In this document: piece by piece, positions 1-7,333 of the stretch
Numbering within the stretch: the stretch's first letter is position 1
Layout: each line of letters starts with the position of its first letter
From: Gammaproteobacteria bacterium
GTDB lineage: Bacteria > Pseudomonadota > Gammaproteobacteria > Nevskiales > Nevskiaceae
Assembly: GCA_028871525.1 (NCBI GenBank)
Contig: JAGWMX010000011.1
Coordinates: 1-45,103, forward strand
Length of the DNA: 45,103 bases
Direction: 5' to 3'
Made by a program: the position numbers and the translations under genes
The notes under the pieces: generated by a model
Database searches by the model: none
What the model was told of the DNA's origin: nothing
What the model saw: only the letters and a program-made list of their open reading frames with translations

Positions 1-847
1 AGCGCCGGAGGCTTGCCATCACCCGCTCGCCGGCGCTGCGGCTTCTGACGAAGACGTTGCAGTCGTCGGCATAGCGGGCGAAGCGATGGCCGCGCCGGGT
101 CAGTTCCCAATCAAGCTCGTCGAGCACCACATTGGCCAGCAACGGGGACAGCGGCCCGCCCTGTGGGACTCCTTCGGACGTCGATGCCACGTGGTCGCCG
201 ATCTGCACCCCCGCTTTGAGGAATCGGCCGATCAGGCGCAGTAGCGCCGCATCGTCGATCCGCTGCCGCAGGCGGTGCATCAGGCGGTCGTGGTTGACGC
301 GGTCGAAGAAGGCTTCCAGGTCGAGGTCGACGACCCAGCTCCATCCGGCTTTGACTTGCGCCTGGGCGTGGCACACCGCTTGGTGCGCCGAGCGCTTGGG
401 CCGGAAGCCGTAGCTGTGCGGATGAAACGTCGGGTCGAAGACGCCTTGCAGCACTTGGGCGATGGCTTGCTGGATGAAGCGGTCCGTCACCGTCGGGATG
501 CCCAGCTTGCGCGTGCGTCCGTCCGGCTTGGGAATCTCCACCCGCTGGACCGGCATCGGCCGGTAGCGCCCGGTCTGCAATTCGTCTCTGATCCGGAGCC
601 AGTGATGCTTCAGATGCTCGGGGAGTTCATCGACCCTCATGCCGTCGATGCCCGGTGCACCACGATTGCGTCGGACCTGTCGCAGCGCACGCCGGAGGTT
701 CTCCTTCTCCAGCACTTGCGCCCACAGCGATGTCACACGCTCGGATGCCGGGGTCGGCCGCGTACCCGTCGCGGGTTCATCGTCCGGCGCAGCGCCGGAC
801 GCGGCATTGGCCGCCTGCTCGGATGCACTCCCGTTACGCCACGCCAC
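1..847 (-). CDS. ltrA: Group II intron reverse transcriptase/maturase (partial)
   Basis: This intron-encoded protein would reverse-transcribe the intron during retrohoming and assist splicing. About 282 residues are visible and the C-terminus (thumb/maturase) is outside the window. The N-terminal RT0 region carries NRGAPGIDGMRVDEL. Next come IPKPDGRTRKLGIPT, the SYGFRPKRSAH motif, DLEAFFDRVNH, and GVPQGGPLSPLLANVVLDEL. The catalytic YADD is at residues 259-262 (bases 73-62). The GTG at 847 is the first plausible start after an in-frame TGA and follows a GAAGGAGG ribosome-binding sequence by roughly ten bases. The reading frame is intact over the visible part, so the element may be active. Domain order and motifs make the family assignment firm; activity is inferred. 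Confidence 0.93.
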   Translation of the reverse strand, partial: MAWRNGSASEQAANAASGAAPDDEPATGTRPTPASERVTSLWAQVLEKENLRRALRQVRRNRGAPGIDGMRVDELPEHLKHHWLRIRDELQTGRYRPMPVQRVEIPKPDGRTRKLGIPTVTDRFIQQAIAQVLQGVFDPTFHPHSYGFRPKRSAHQAVCHAQAQVKAGWSWVVDLDLEAFFDRVNHDRLMHRLRQRIDDAALLRLIGRFLKAGVQIGDHVASTSEGVPQGGPLSPLLANVVLDELDWELTRRGHRFARYADDCNVFVRSRSAGERVMASLRR

Positions 848-1250
848 CGTCCTTCACCCTCCTTCGTGCGGACCTTCGGCCCCGACAGTCGAGCCTACTT
901 TGTCCTTTGCTGACTTCTGTCCGGCGATCACTTCCGTCTCCGAAAGCTCAGTCCGTCCTTGGACACCGGATAGATCTCCCGGGGTAAGACCCGTGACGTT
1001 CGCGGCATCAACGCTCGATTTACAAAATGCATTCCGATTGCAGATAGCGGACTTCGCGGTCACGTGCCCGCTCGTCCCGGATGCATCACGCCTCGTATCG
1101 AGTTTTTGTCCATCGCCACACCGCTTCGGCTACGGCTTCTTTCAGACCCCGCCTCACGACGACGCCCTTGCCGTTCGCCTCTCCTTCGGCTCTGCGAATA
1201 CCTGGAACGGGGGCTTGCACCCCGCACGTCACGGGCCATGCCCGGCACAC
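1..1250 (-). mobile_element. Group II intron, class C type, 5' part (partial)
   Basis: Read on the minus strand, the intron starts near base 1250 with GTGTG (consensus GTGYG). About 400 nt of GC-rich, hairpin-rich RNA sequence follow, then the intron reverse transcriptase. The 5' segment contains motifs I associate with bacterial group IIC introns, such as a GGGGTGCAAGCCCC hairpin near 1207-1223 and GGCGAACGGCAAGGGCGTCG near 1157-1176. Domains V and VI and the 3' splice site lie beyond base 1. The intron follows directly on an attC-like hairpin, matching the known habit of IIC introns to insert after stem-loops. The exact first base could be 1250 or 1252, because both give GTGTG. Stretch 848-1250 holds no gene apart from this RNA. 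Confidence 0.85.
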
Positions 1251-1311
1251 ACGCCCAAGCTCAGCCGCGTGCTCGCGAAGCGAGCACGTCGGCTGGAGCG
1301 CCTTGTTAGCC
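1251..1311 (-). other. attC recombination site (59-be), interrupted by the intron
   Basis: On the minus strand the site opens with GGCTAACAAGGCGCTCC, an R''-type box (AAC core) as in integron attC sites. Next come CAGCCG, then a perfect 9 bp stem (CGTGCTCGC, loop TTC, GCGAGCACG), then CGGCTG and AGCTTGGGCG. The two arms thus form the imperfect hairpin typical of attC. The closing R' box should read GTTxxxx. Here only its first bases appear before the intron begins, so the intron sits inside the R' core. The stop codon TAA of the cassette gene lies inside the R'' box, as is common in cassettes. The opening GTTAGCC also recurs at the attI junction (1927-1933). Confidence 0.8.
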
Positions 1312-1914
1312 ACCAGTGGCTGCCGTAAACGCCGCAATTAAGACGGGCCACCACTTCTGACATACATCAGTGACGTCGTTGGCTAAGCCAGTAATCTTTG
1401 AGCAGCGTTCGAGCAAAGATTGCGCCACGGTGTTTTGGCGCGCCTCCTTTGGAGTGACAGCTTCTCTTGAAATGACGCTCAAGCTTTCTATCAGCTCGTT
1501 TTTTTGGTTTTTCGTCAGATCGCCGCTCTGGAGGATAGCTTCAGAGAGTGCCTTAATTCCCTCTGCCAGTTGCGACTCTCCGCTTTGTTTTAGGACGGAT
1601 ATCGACTGATCCACCGTGCCGATGGAGCCGGTGTTGATGGTCCCGACGACACTATTGTTTACAGAGATGTTGTTCAATTTTGCACCAGAGACAATTACAG
1701 GACGTGGCCGAGGTGGAAACCGTGGCCCAATCGGAGGCAGCCCGGAGATTTCGGACATCTGGTCAGCCGCGAAATTGATCATGCGCTCATTGTCTTCGAT
1801 CTGCTGCTGCAGGATTTGCGAGAACTTGAAGTAGTGATCCAGGCACAGGGGGATGTTCTGCTCCCCGACCTGATACATAGCAGGTGCCGGGCATTGATAG
1901 CACTTCACGGTCAT
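1306..1914 (-). CDS. Integron cassette protein, zinc-finger-like N-terminus, unknown function
   Basis: I do not recognise a named family for this 202-residue protein. It starts with a possible metal site, Cys5-x2-Cys8 and Cys24-x2-His27. A helical stretch follows, then a proline/arginine-rich linker around residues 60-72. Residues 75-105 form a Ser/Asn/Gly-rich beta-like segment containing NNISVNNSVVGTINTGSIG. The rest is a helical domain ending in a Trp-Trp and Ala/Thr-rich hydrophobic tail. Base composition is clearly lower in GC than the surrounding chromosome, as expected for a captured cassette. The gene begins 13 bases inside the cassette after the GTTAGCC junction, with AAAGG just before ATG, and ends inside attC. 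It is probably transcribed from a promoter in the attI/intI region. The role is unknown; defence or stress are only guesses from cassette biology. Confidence 0.8.
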   Translation of the reverse strand: MTVKCYQCPAPAMYQVGEQNIPLCLDHYFKFSQILQQQIEDNERMINFAADQMSEISGLPPIGPRFPPRPRPVIVSGAKLNNISVNNSVVGTINTGSIGTVDQSISVLKQSGESQLAEGIKALSEAILQSGDLTKNQKNELIESLSVISREAVTPKEARQNTVAQSLLERCSKITGLANDVTDVCQKWWPVLIAAFTAATGG

Positions 1915-2000
1915 GGCCTTTCTGGTGGCTAACTAGACATCAAATTGACGTATAACTCGCCCGTCCTGACGTATAATCTGATCGGGAGCGATGTAACTCT
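1915..2000. promoter_or_regulatory. attI site and divergent promoter region of the integron
   Basis: This is the gap between the first cassette gene and intI. The recombination core GTTAGCC (minus strand, 1933-1927) marks the attI/cassette junction, with the exchange point expected between 1933 and 1932. A perfect 10 bp direct repeat TGACGTATAA lies at 1946-1955 and 1967-1976, exactly 21 bp apart, or two helical turns. The second copy overlaps a perfect -10 hexamer, TATAAT (1972-1977), on the intI side. The repeats could be integrase-binding direct repeats of attI, a repressor site, or both. On the minus strand TTATAC occurs twice 21 bp apart and could contribute to a cassette promoter, but this is weak. 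No LexA-type CTGT-N8-ACAG box was seen. Confidence 0.65.
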
Positions 2001-3035
2001 TTGAAAAACATGAAAACCAGCCAGGAAAATGCGTCAAAGGATCGGGTAAGTCCTTCATTACAAAACGAAAAACCTCCAAAACTGCTCGACCAGGTGCGCC
2101 GGGCGATCCGAGTTCGGCACTACAGCCTGCGCACCGAGGAAACCTATCTACACTGGATTAAACGCTTCATTTTGTTCCACGGCAAGCGCCATCCGCGGGA
2201 GATGGGCGCGCCGGAGGTGGAGGCGTTTTTGAGTGATCTGGCGGTGCGGCAAAACGTCTCCGCCAACACCCAGAATCTCGCCTTATCGGCGATTTTGTTT
2301 CTCTATCGTGAGGTGCTCGGCATCGAGTTGCCGTGGTTGGACGGGATCACCCGCGCCAAAAAGCCGCAGCGGCTGCCGGTGGTGCTGTCGCGCAGCGATG
2401 CACACTGTTTGCTGGATGCGCTGCCGGCGGATGTGTTGGGGCTGATCGCCCGCTTGCTTTACGGCACCGGCATGCGGTTGATGGAGGCGGTGCGCTTGCG
2501 GGTCAAGGATGTGGACCTGTCGCGCGGCGAGATCGTCGTGCGCGACGGCAAAGGCGCGAAGGATCGCGTGACGATGTTGCCGCGGACGTTGGTCGAACCG
2601 ATGCGCGCGCACTTGGCGGTGCGGCGCACGGTGTACGAGCGCGACCGTGCGCTGGGCCGGGCCGACGTCTGGCTGCCGGACGCGCTGGCGCGCAAGTATC
2701 CGCAGGCGGCAACCGATTGGGGCTGGCAGTACGTGTTCGCGGCTGCCGGTTTTTCCACCGATCCGCGCTCGGGCGCGGTGCGCCGGCACCACATCAACGA
2801 GCAGCAGGTGCAGCGGGCCGTACGCCAGGCGGCGCAGCGCGCCGGGCTGGCCAAGCCCGTTTCACCGCACGTGCTGCGGCACTCGTTCGCCACGCACCTG
2901 CTGGAGTCCGGGTACGACATCCGCACGGTGCAGGAGCTGCTCGGGCACTCGGACGTGAGTACGACGATGATCTACACCCACGTGCTCAACCGCGGTGGGC
3001 GAGGCGTGGTCAGCCCGCTCGACACAGCGGGTTGA
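2001..3035 (+). CDS. intI: Integron integrase (tyrosine recombinase)
   Basis: It catalyses attI x attC and attC x attC recombination to insert and excise gene cassettes. The protein has 344 residues from TTG at 2001, or 341 from ATG at 2010. TTG is kept because GGGAG at 1984-1988 is nearer to it, but the choice is open. The N-terminal SAM-like domain covers about 28-115. The catalytic set is complete: Arg159 (YGTGMR), Lys184 region (GKGAKDR), His290-x2-Arg293 ([12 protein letters not shown]), His316 (LLGHSDVS) and Tyr325 (MIYTHVLN). The integron-specific patch between boxes, [19 protein letters not shown] at about 228-246 followed by [11 protein letters not shown], separates it from XerC/D and phage integrases. 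The gene is divergent from the cassette gene, as in classical integrons. The frame is intact, so it is probably functional. Confidence 0.95.
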   Translation: MKNMKTSQENASKDRVSPSLQNEKPPKLLDQVRRAIRVRHYSLRTEETYLHWIKRFILFHGKRHPREMGAPEVEAFLSDLAVRQNVSANTQNLALSAILFLYREVLGIELPWLDGITRAKKPQRLPVVLSRSDAHCLLDALPADVLGLIARLLYGTGMRLMEAVRLRVKDVDLSRGEIVVRDGKGAKDRVTMLPRTLVEPMRAHLAVRRTVYERDRALGRADVWLPDALARKYPQAATDWGWQYVFAAAGFSTDPRSGAVRRHHINEQQVQRAVRQAAQRAGLAKPVSPHVLRHSFATHLLESGYDIRTVQELLGHSDVSTTMIYTHVLNRGGRGVVSPLDTAG

Positions 3036-3097
3036 GGCAAAGCACCGCTTTGCCAGCGACGAGCGCCCGACTGCTGTGCCTGAGGGCCGGACCAGGC

Positions 3098-3127
3098 GCG
3101 GTCAGCCCGCTCGATGCTGCCGGCTAA
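3098..3127 (+). repeat. Partial duplicate of the intI 3' end
   Basis: The 15-base string GGTCAGCCCGCTCGA occurs at 3008-3022 inside the end of intI and again at 3100-3114. The second copy would read VSPLDAAG followed by TAA, against VSPLDTAG followed by TGA in intI. The tail codons therefore recur about 92 bp downstream with synonymous-type differences. This looks like a remnant of another integrase 3' end or a local duplication. It has no coding role of its own. Confidence 0.6.
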
Positions 3128-3177
3128 AGGCCGCGGACGATGCCGTGTCCCGTCGGCTGCGCGGTGCCCGACGGGGG

Positions 3178-3213
3178 GATCGCCACGCCGGCCTTACGGC
3201 CGGCTCGCGATGA
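3178..3213. repeat. REP-like palindromic element / possible terminator
   Basis: GCCGGCC, loop TTAC, GGCCGGC (3187-3204) is flanked by the matching outer arms GATCGC (3178-3183) and GCGATG (3207-3212). This composite palindrome resembles dispersed intergenic REP-type hairpins of high-GC proteobacteria. It lies in the 259 bp gap between the 3' ends of the convergent intI and typA genes and may terminate transcription. There is no clear T-run on either side. Confidence 0.5.
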
Positions 3214-3294
3214 CGGCCGGGAACCAGGCTGTCGTTGCGCGGCGGAACGTGGCCACCGCGGACGCGGAATGGGAACTGGAAGCGGCGGACCGGC

Positions 3295-5139
3295 TCAGGC
3301 CGCGGCGGCTTCCCGCCCGCTGCGCTTGCGCTGGTGTTCCTTGAGATAACGCTTGCGCAGGCGGATGGCGGCCGGCGTCAGCTCGACCAGCTCGTCGTCG
3401 TTGATGAATTCCAGCGCCTGTTCCAGCGAGAATTTCACCGCCGGGGTCAGCAGCACGTTCTCGTCGCTGCCGGCGGCGCGGATGTTGGTCAGCTTCTTGC
3501 CCCTGAGCACGTTGACGACGAGGTCGTTGTCGCGCGAGTGGATGCCGACGATCTGCCCTTCGTAAACCGTATCGCCGGGCTCGGAGATCATGCGGCCGCG
3601 CTCCTGCAGGTTGAACAGCGCGTAGGCCGGCACCGGGCCGGCGCCGTTGGAGATCATCACGCCGTTGGCGCGGCTACCGATGTCGCGGCCCTCCGTCCGC
3701 GGCCCGAAGTGGTCGAAGTTGTGGAACAGCAGGCCAGTGCCCTTGGTCATCGACATGAATTCGGTCTGGAAGCCGATCAGCCCGCGCGACGGGATCAGGT
3801 ATTCCAGCCGCACGCGGCCGCGGCCGTCCGGCACCATGTTCTGCATCTTGCCGCCGCGCCCGGCCAGGCCCTGGATCACGCCGCCCTGGTCCTTGTCCTC
3901 GACGTCGGCCACCAGCGTTTCGTAAGGTTCGCAGGTCCGGCCGTCGATTTGCTTGAGGATGACTTGCGGCCGCCCCACCGCGATCTCGTAACCTTCGCGG
4001 CGCATATTTTCCAGCAGGATGCCGAGGTGCAGCAGGCCGCGGCCGGAGACCTTGAACTGGTCCGGCGATTCGCCCGGCTCGACGCGCAGCGCCACGTTGG
4101 TCTTGAGCTCCCGGGCCAGGCGTTCGGCGATCTGGCGCGAGGTGAGGAATTTGCCTTCCTGGCCGGCGAACGGCGATTTGTTGACCTCGAAGGTCATGCT
4201 CATGGTCGGTTCGTCGACCTGCAGGCTCGGCAACTGCACCGGCGCTTTCGGATCGCACAGCGTCTCGGAGATGCCCAGCTCGGGGATGCCGGTGACGGCG
4301 ACGATGTCGCCGGCCGAAGCCTCCGGCACCTCGATCTTGTCCAGGCCCATGAAGCCGAGCACCTGCAGCACGCGGCCCTGGCGCACCGCACCGTCGCGGC
4401 CGACCACCGCCACCGGCATGTTGCTGCGCACTTTGCCGCGGTTGATGCGGCCGGTGCCGATCACGCCGACGTAGCTGGAATACGCCAGCGAGATCACCTG
4501 CATCTGCAGCGGGCCGTCGGCATCGACCTGCGGCGGCACGACCTGGTCGACGATGGTCCGGAACAGCGGTGTCATGTCGCCTTCGCTGACGGTGGCGTCC
4601 AGACCGGCGTAACCGAGCAATGCCGAGGCGTAAACGATCGGGAAATCGAGCTGCTTGTCGGTGGCGCCGAGGCGGTCGAACAGGTCGAACACCTGGTCGA
4701 TCACCCAGTTCGCGCGCGCGCCGGGACGGTCGATCTTGTTGACCACCACGATCGGGTTCAGACCCATCGCAAAGGCCTTGCTGGTGACGAAGCGGGTCTG
4801 CGGCATCGGGCCGTCGGCGGCGTCCACCAGCAGCAGCACCGAGTCCACCATCGACAGCACCCGCTCGACCTCGCCGCCGAAGTCGGCGTGGCCGGGCGTG
4901 TCGACGATGTTGATGCGGTACTCGGTGCCGGTGCGCTGGTCCAGCCAGCGGATGGCGGCGTTCTTCGACAGGATGGTGATGCCGCGCTCGCGCTCGAGGT
5001 CGTTGGAGTCCATCACCCGCTCGCCGAGGTTTTCGCGGGCGTTGAGGGTCTGCGACTGGCGCAGCAGCTTGTCCACCAGCGTGGTTTTGCCGTGATCGAC
5101 GTGGGCGATGATGGCGATGTTGCGGAGGTTCTGAATCAC
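3295..5139 (-). CDS. typA: Translational GTPase TypA/BipA
   Basis: A ribosome-associated GTPase of the elongation-factor superfamily, involved in ribosome assembly and stress or cold adaptation. It is 614 residues, the usual family length. G motifs are clear near the N-terminus: AHVDHGKTT (G1), RGITI (G2), DTPGHADF (G3) and NKIDRPGAR (G4). EF-G-like domains III and V and the TypA C-terminal domain (RKKYL-like [13 protein letters not shown]) follow. The GTG at 5139 is chosen because the family begins (M/V)I[15 protein letters not shown]. The frame remains open further upstream, but that part has no similarity to the family. It is convergent with intI. Confidence 0.95.
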   Translation of the reverse strand: MIQNLRNIAIIAHVDHGKTTLVDKLLRQSQTLNARENLGERVMDSNDLERERGITILSKNAAIRWLDQRTGTEYRINIVDTPGHADFGGEVERVLSMVDSVLLLVDAADGPMPQTRFVTSKAFAMGLNPIVVVNKIDRPGARANWVIDQVFDLFDRLGATDKQLDFPIVYASALLGYAGLDATVSEGDMTPLFRTIVDQVVPPQVDADGPLQMQVISLAYSSYVGVIGTGRINRGKVRSNMPVAVVGRDGAVRQGRVLQVLGFMGLDKIEVPEASAGDIVAVTGIPELGISETLCDPKAPVQLPSLQVDEPTMSMTFEVNKSPFAGQEGKFLTSRQIAERLARELKTNVALRVEPGESPDQFKVSGRGLLHLGILLENMRREGYEIAVGRPQVILKQIDGRTCEPYETLVADVEDKDQGGVIQGLAGRGGKMQNMVPDGRGRVRLEYLIPSRGLIGFQTEFMSMTKGTGLLFHNFDHFGPRTEGRDIGSRANGVMISNGAGPVPAYALFNLQERGRMISEPGDTVYEGQIVGIHSRDNDLVVNVLRGKKLTNIRAAGSDENVLLTPAVKFSLEQALEFINDDELVELTPAAIRLRKRYLKEHQRKRSGREAAAA

Positions 5140-5310
5140 GGGGGCTCTCGAACGCAGGACAGCCGGACGTCCAGCCGGCTCGAGACCGCGGCCGGCGACG
5201 GCGGACCGCGGCGGAAAATCAAAAGACCGGTGATTGTACGCGCTGGCGTGCGAAAATACATCCATCATCCATCGCCCAACCGGCGGCGGTTGCACGCCGC
5301 GGACTCTCAG

Positions 5311-5613
5311 ATGCCGGTTCTCACCGTCCGCCACCGGACGATCTACCGCTACGCTGCGCCGACGCCTGGGGCGCGCGCTGCCACGCCAGCAGTCGAGCCG
5401 CGACACGATCGAACTGCCGGTGGCGATGTGCGAAGCGACCAAGTCGCAGTTCGGCGATCTGCGCCGCGAGGAAACGGGCGCTCAGGCGCCGCTGCAGACG
5501 CTGGCGCTCGGCAGCGGCAGTTGCCGTGCCGGCGACTTCCAGGGCATGGAGGTTTCGGTGGAGGCGCGCGCGGACGACGGGTTCGCCGCCTGGGGCCGCG
5601 GCAACGGCAATCC
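5311..5613 (+). pseudogene. Decayed transglutaminase-like protein gene
   Basis: ATG at 5311 opens MPVLTVRHRTIYRYAAPT, the usual start of bacterial transglutaminase-like cysteine-protease homologues (V-x-H-x-T-x-Y-x-Y). After about 20 residues that frame loses similarity. A second frame then carries the catalytic core, including LRREETGAQAPLQTLALGSGSCR at about 5460-5527, where the Cys of GSGSCR would be the nucleophile. Between these parts several hundred bases of a normal gene are missing. Past the Cys the sequence erodes, and FAAWGRGNG may reflect the family's FAARFVSGY. The gene appears deleted and frameshifted. Nothing else is seen in 5140-5310. Confidence 0.62.
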
Positions 5614-5670
5614 CAGGCGACACCGCCCGGCGCTTTGTTCTAGGCTAGAACCGGTCGAGGGAGAATTCAT

Positions 5671-6402
5671 ATGCGTCTGTCGCCATCGCTTTCGATTGCC
5701 GCCGCGGCGTTGTCCGGCCTGCTGCTGAGCGCGCAGGCCGACACGCTGTCGGGCCTGGCCAAATCGATCGCCACACCATCCGCCGCGGCGCAGGCGCTGC
5801 CGGACAGCGACATCGCCGCCGGCATCAAGCAGGCGCTGGCCAAGGGCACTCGCACGGCGGTCAACCAGCTCGGCCGGCAAGGCGGTTTCTGGGACAACGC
5901 CCGATTCCGCATCCCGCTGCCGGGCCCGGTGGAAAAAGTCCAGGGTCTGCTGAAGGAAGCCGGCATGGGCGCGCAAGTCGAGCAATTGCACCTGACCATC
6001 AACCGCGCCGCCGAGCAGGCGGTGCCGGTGGCCGCCGACGTGTTCGCCCAGGCGGTGCAGAAGCTGACGATCGACGATGCACGGCAGATTCTCGCCGGGC
6101 CGCCGGACGCCGCCACGCAGTATTTCAAGCGCACCACCAGCGCCGCGCTGACCGCGAAGTTCGAGCCGATCGTCGCCGGCGTCACCTCGCGGCTCGGCGT
6201 GGTGCAGCAGTACGACAAAGTGATGGCCGCCGCCGGGCCACTGGCCGGAATGCTGGGCGGCAACCCCAGCCTTAACGACTACGTCACCCGCAAGGCGCTG
6301 GCCGCACTGTTCACCCGCGTCGGCGAGGAAGAAAAGAGCATTCGCGAAAACCCGGCGGCACGCACCACCGACCTGCTCAAAGCAGTGTTCGGCGCGCACT
6401 GA
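5671..6402 (+). CDS. DUF4197 family exported protein
   Basis: A 243-residue protein with an N-terminal signal peptide (about residues 1-23, cleavage near SAQA-DTL). The body matches what I know of DUF4197: a helical region with LPDSDIAAGIKQALAKGT, FWDNARFRIPLPGPVEKVQ and the C-terminal half KALAALFTRVGEEEKSIRENP. The biochemical role of the family is not known; it is expected in the periplasm. ATG at 5671 follows GGGAGAATTCAT, a good ribosome-binding site. It is the first of three plus-strand exported-protein genes, although the 159 bp gap to the next suggests a separate transcript. Confidence 0.8.
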   Translation: MRLSPSLSIAAAALSGLLLSAQADTLSGLAKSIATPSAAAQALPDSDIAAGIKQALAKGTRTAVNQLGRQGGFWDNARFRIPLPGPVEKVQGLLKEAGMGAQVEQLHLTINRAAEQAVPVAADVFAQAVQKLTIDDARQILAGPPDAATQYFKRTTSAALTAKFEPIVAGVTSRLGVVQQYDKVMAAAGPLAGMLGGNPSLNDYVTRKALAALFTRVGEEEKSIRENPAARTTDLLKAVFGAH

Positions 6403-6561
6403 AACCGCGGCGGCGCTGCGCTCGCGGAGCTTTGCGTGAAGACCCCGGTCAGCTTGCGTCGCGCCGGCCGCGGCGCGGAGCTGCATCCGCCCAGCCGCCG
6501 CGCTGCATCCAAACCAATCCGCCGCGGGACGCCCGCGGCCGCCCCGAAGGAGAGATCCCCG

Positions 6562-7323
6562 ATGCGCAAGTTCTGCATTTTCCTGCTGCTGTGGCTGGGC
6601 GTGGCCTCGGCCGGCGCTCTGGCGGCGCAGCACCACTGGACCGCCGCGGAACTGGCGGCTAAAAACACCGCGGCCAAGGGCGGCGCCCGCGCGCTGCACG
6701 CCATCCGCACGTTGCGCCTGTCCGGCAAGCTGCTGATCAACAACGGCCAGTACCAACTGGTATACGTGGAACTCAAGCGGCGGCCGGGCTGGGTGCGCGC
6801 CGAGGCCAGCCTGCAAGGGCTGACGGCGGTGCAGGCCTGGGACGGCAAGCAGGCCTGGCAGATCCAGCCGTTCCAGGGCCGCAAGGATCCGGAACAGACG
6901 CCGCGCGACGACGCCAAGGGACTGATCGACGACGCCGATATCGATGGCCCACTGGTCGACTACGCCGCAAAAGGATATCAACTCGCCTACCTGGGCACCG
7001 AGGACGTGGACGGCACCCAGGCACACAAGATCCGCGTGACGCAACCCGACGGCGACACGCTGACGGTGTATCTGGACCCGGACTACTTCCTCGAGATCCG
7101 CATCGTCGCGCGGCACCTGGTGCACGGCGCGCCGCAGGAGACGGTGAGCGATCTGGGCGATTACGAGAAGATCGATGGTGTCTATTTCCCGTTTGAGATC
7201 GTCTCCGGCCCCAAAGGCGCCGCTGAGGACGCAAAACAGAAGATCGAGTACGACCAGGCCGAAGCCAACGTCCGGCTGGACGACGCGCTGTTCCACTTCC
7301 CTGCCGCCGCGCAGGCCAAGTAA
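6562..7323 (+). CDS. Exported LolA-like (outer-membrane lipoprotein-sorting-like) protein
   Basis: A 253-residue protein with a clear signal peptide (MRKFCIFLLLWLGVASAGALA, cleavage near ALA-AQ). The body alternates short beta strands and polar loops: LRLSGKLLINNGQYQLVYVELKR, VQAWDGKQAWQIQPF, HKIRVTQPDGDTLTVYLDP, and YEKIDGVYFPFEI. This pattern resembles the half-open beta barrel of LolA/RseB-type periplasmic proteins, so a lipid- or lipoprotein-binding role is possible but unproven. The ATG at 6562 is preceded by AAGGAGAG. An upstream in-frame extension lacks a signal peptide and was rejected. The stop overlaps the ribosome-binding site of the next gene (TAAGGAG), so the two genes are almost certainly one operon. 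Confidence 0.7.
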   Translation: MRKFCIFLLLWLGVASAGALAAQHHWTAAELAAKNTAAKGGARALHAIRTLRLSGKLLINNGQYQLVYVELKRRPGWVRAEASLQGLTAVQAWDGKQAWQIQPFQGRKDPEQTPRDDAKGLIDDADIDGPLVDYAAKGYQLAYLGTEDVDGTQAHKIRVTQPDGDTLTVYLDPDYFLEIRIVARHLVHGAPQETVSDLGDYEKIDGVYFPFEIVSGPKGAAEDAKQKIEYDQAEANVRLDDALFHFPAAAQAK

Positions 7324-7333
7324 GGAGTCCGCG

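Noticed and set aside
275-1328. Plus-strand open frames over the intron
   Set aside because: They lie opposite the reverse transcriptase and intron RNA and show no protein motif.
3235-5643. Long plus-strand open frame (about 800 codons) opposite typA
   Set aside because: It is antisense to a clear typA gene and rich in His/Asp/Val/Arg, the usual artefact of high-GC complementary frames.
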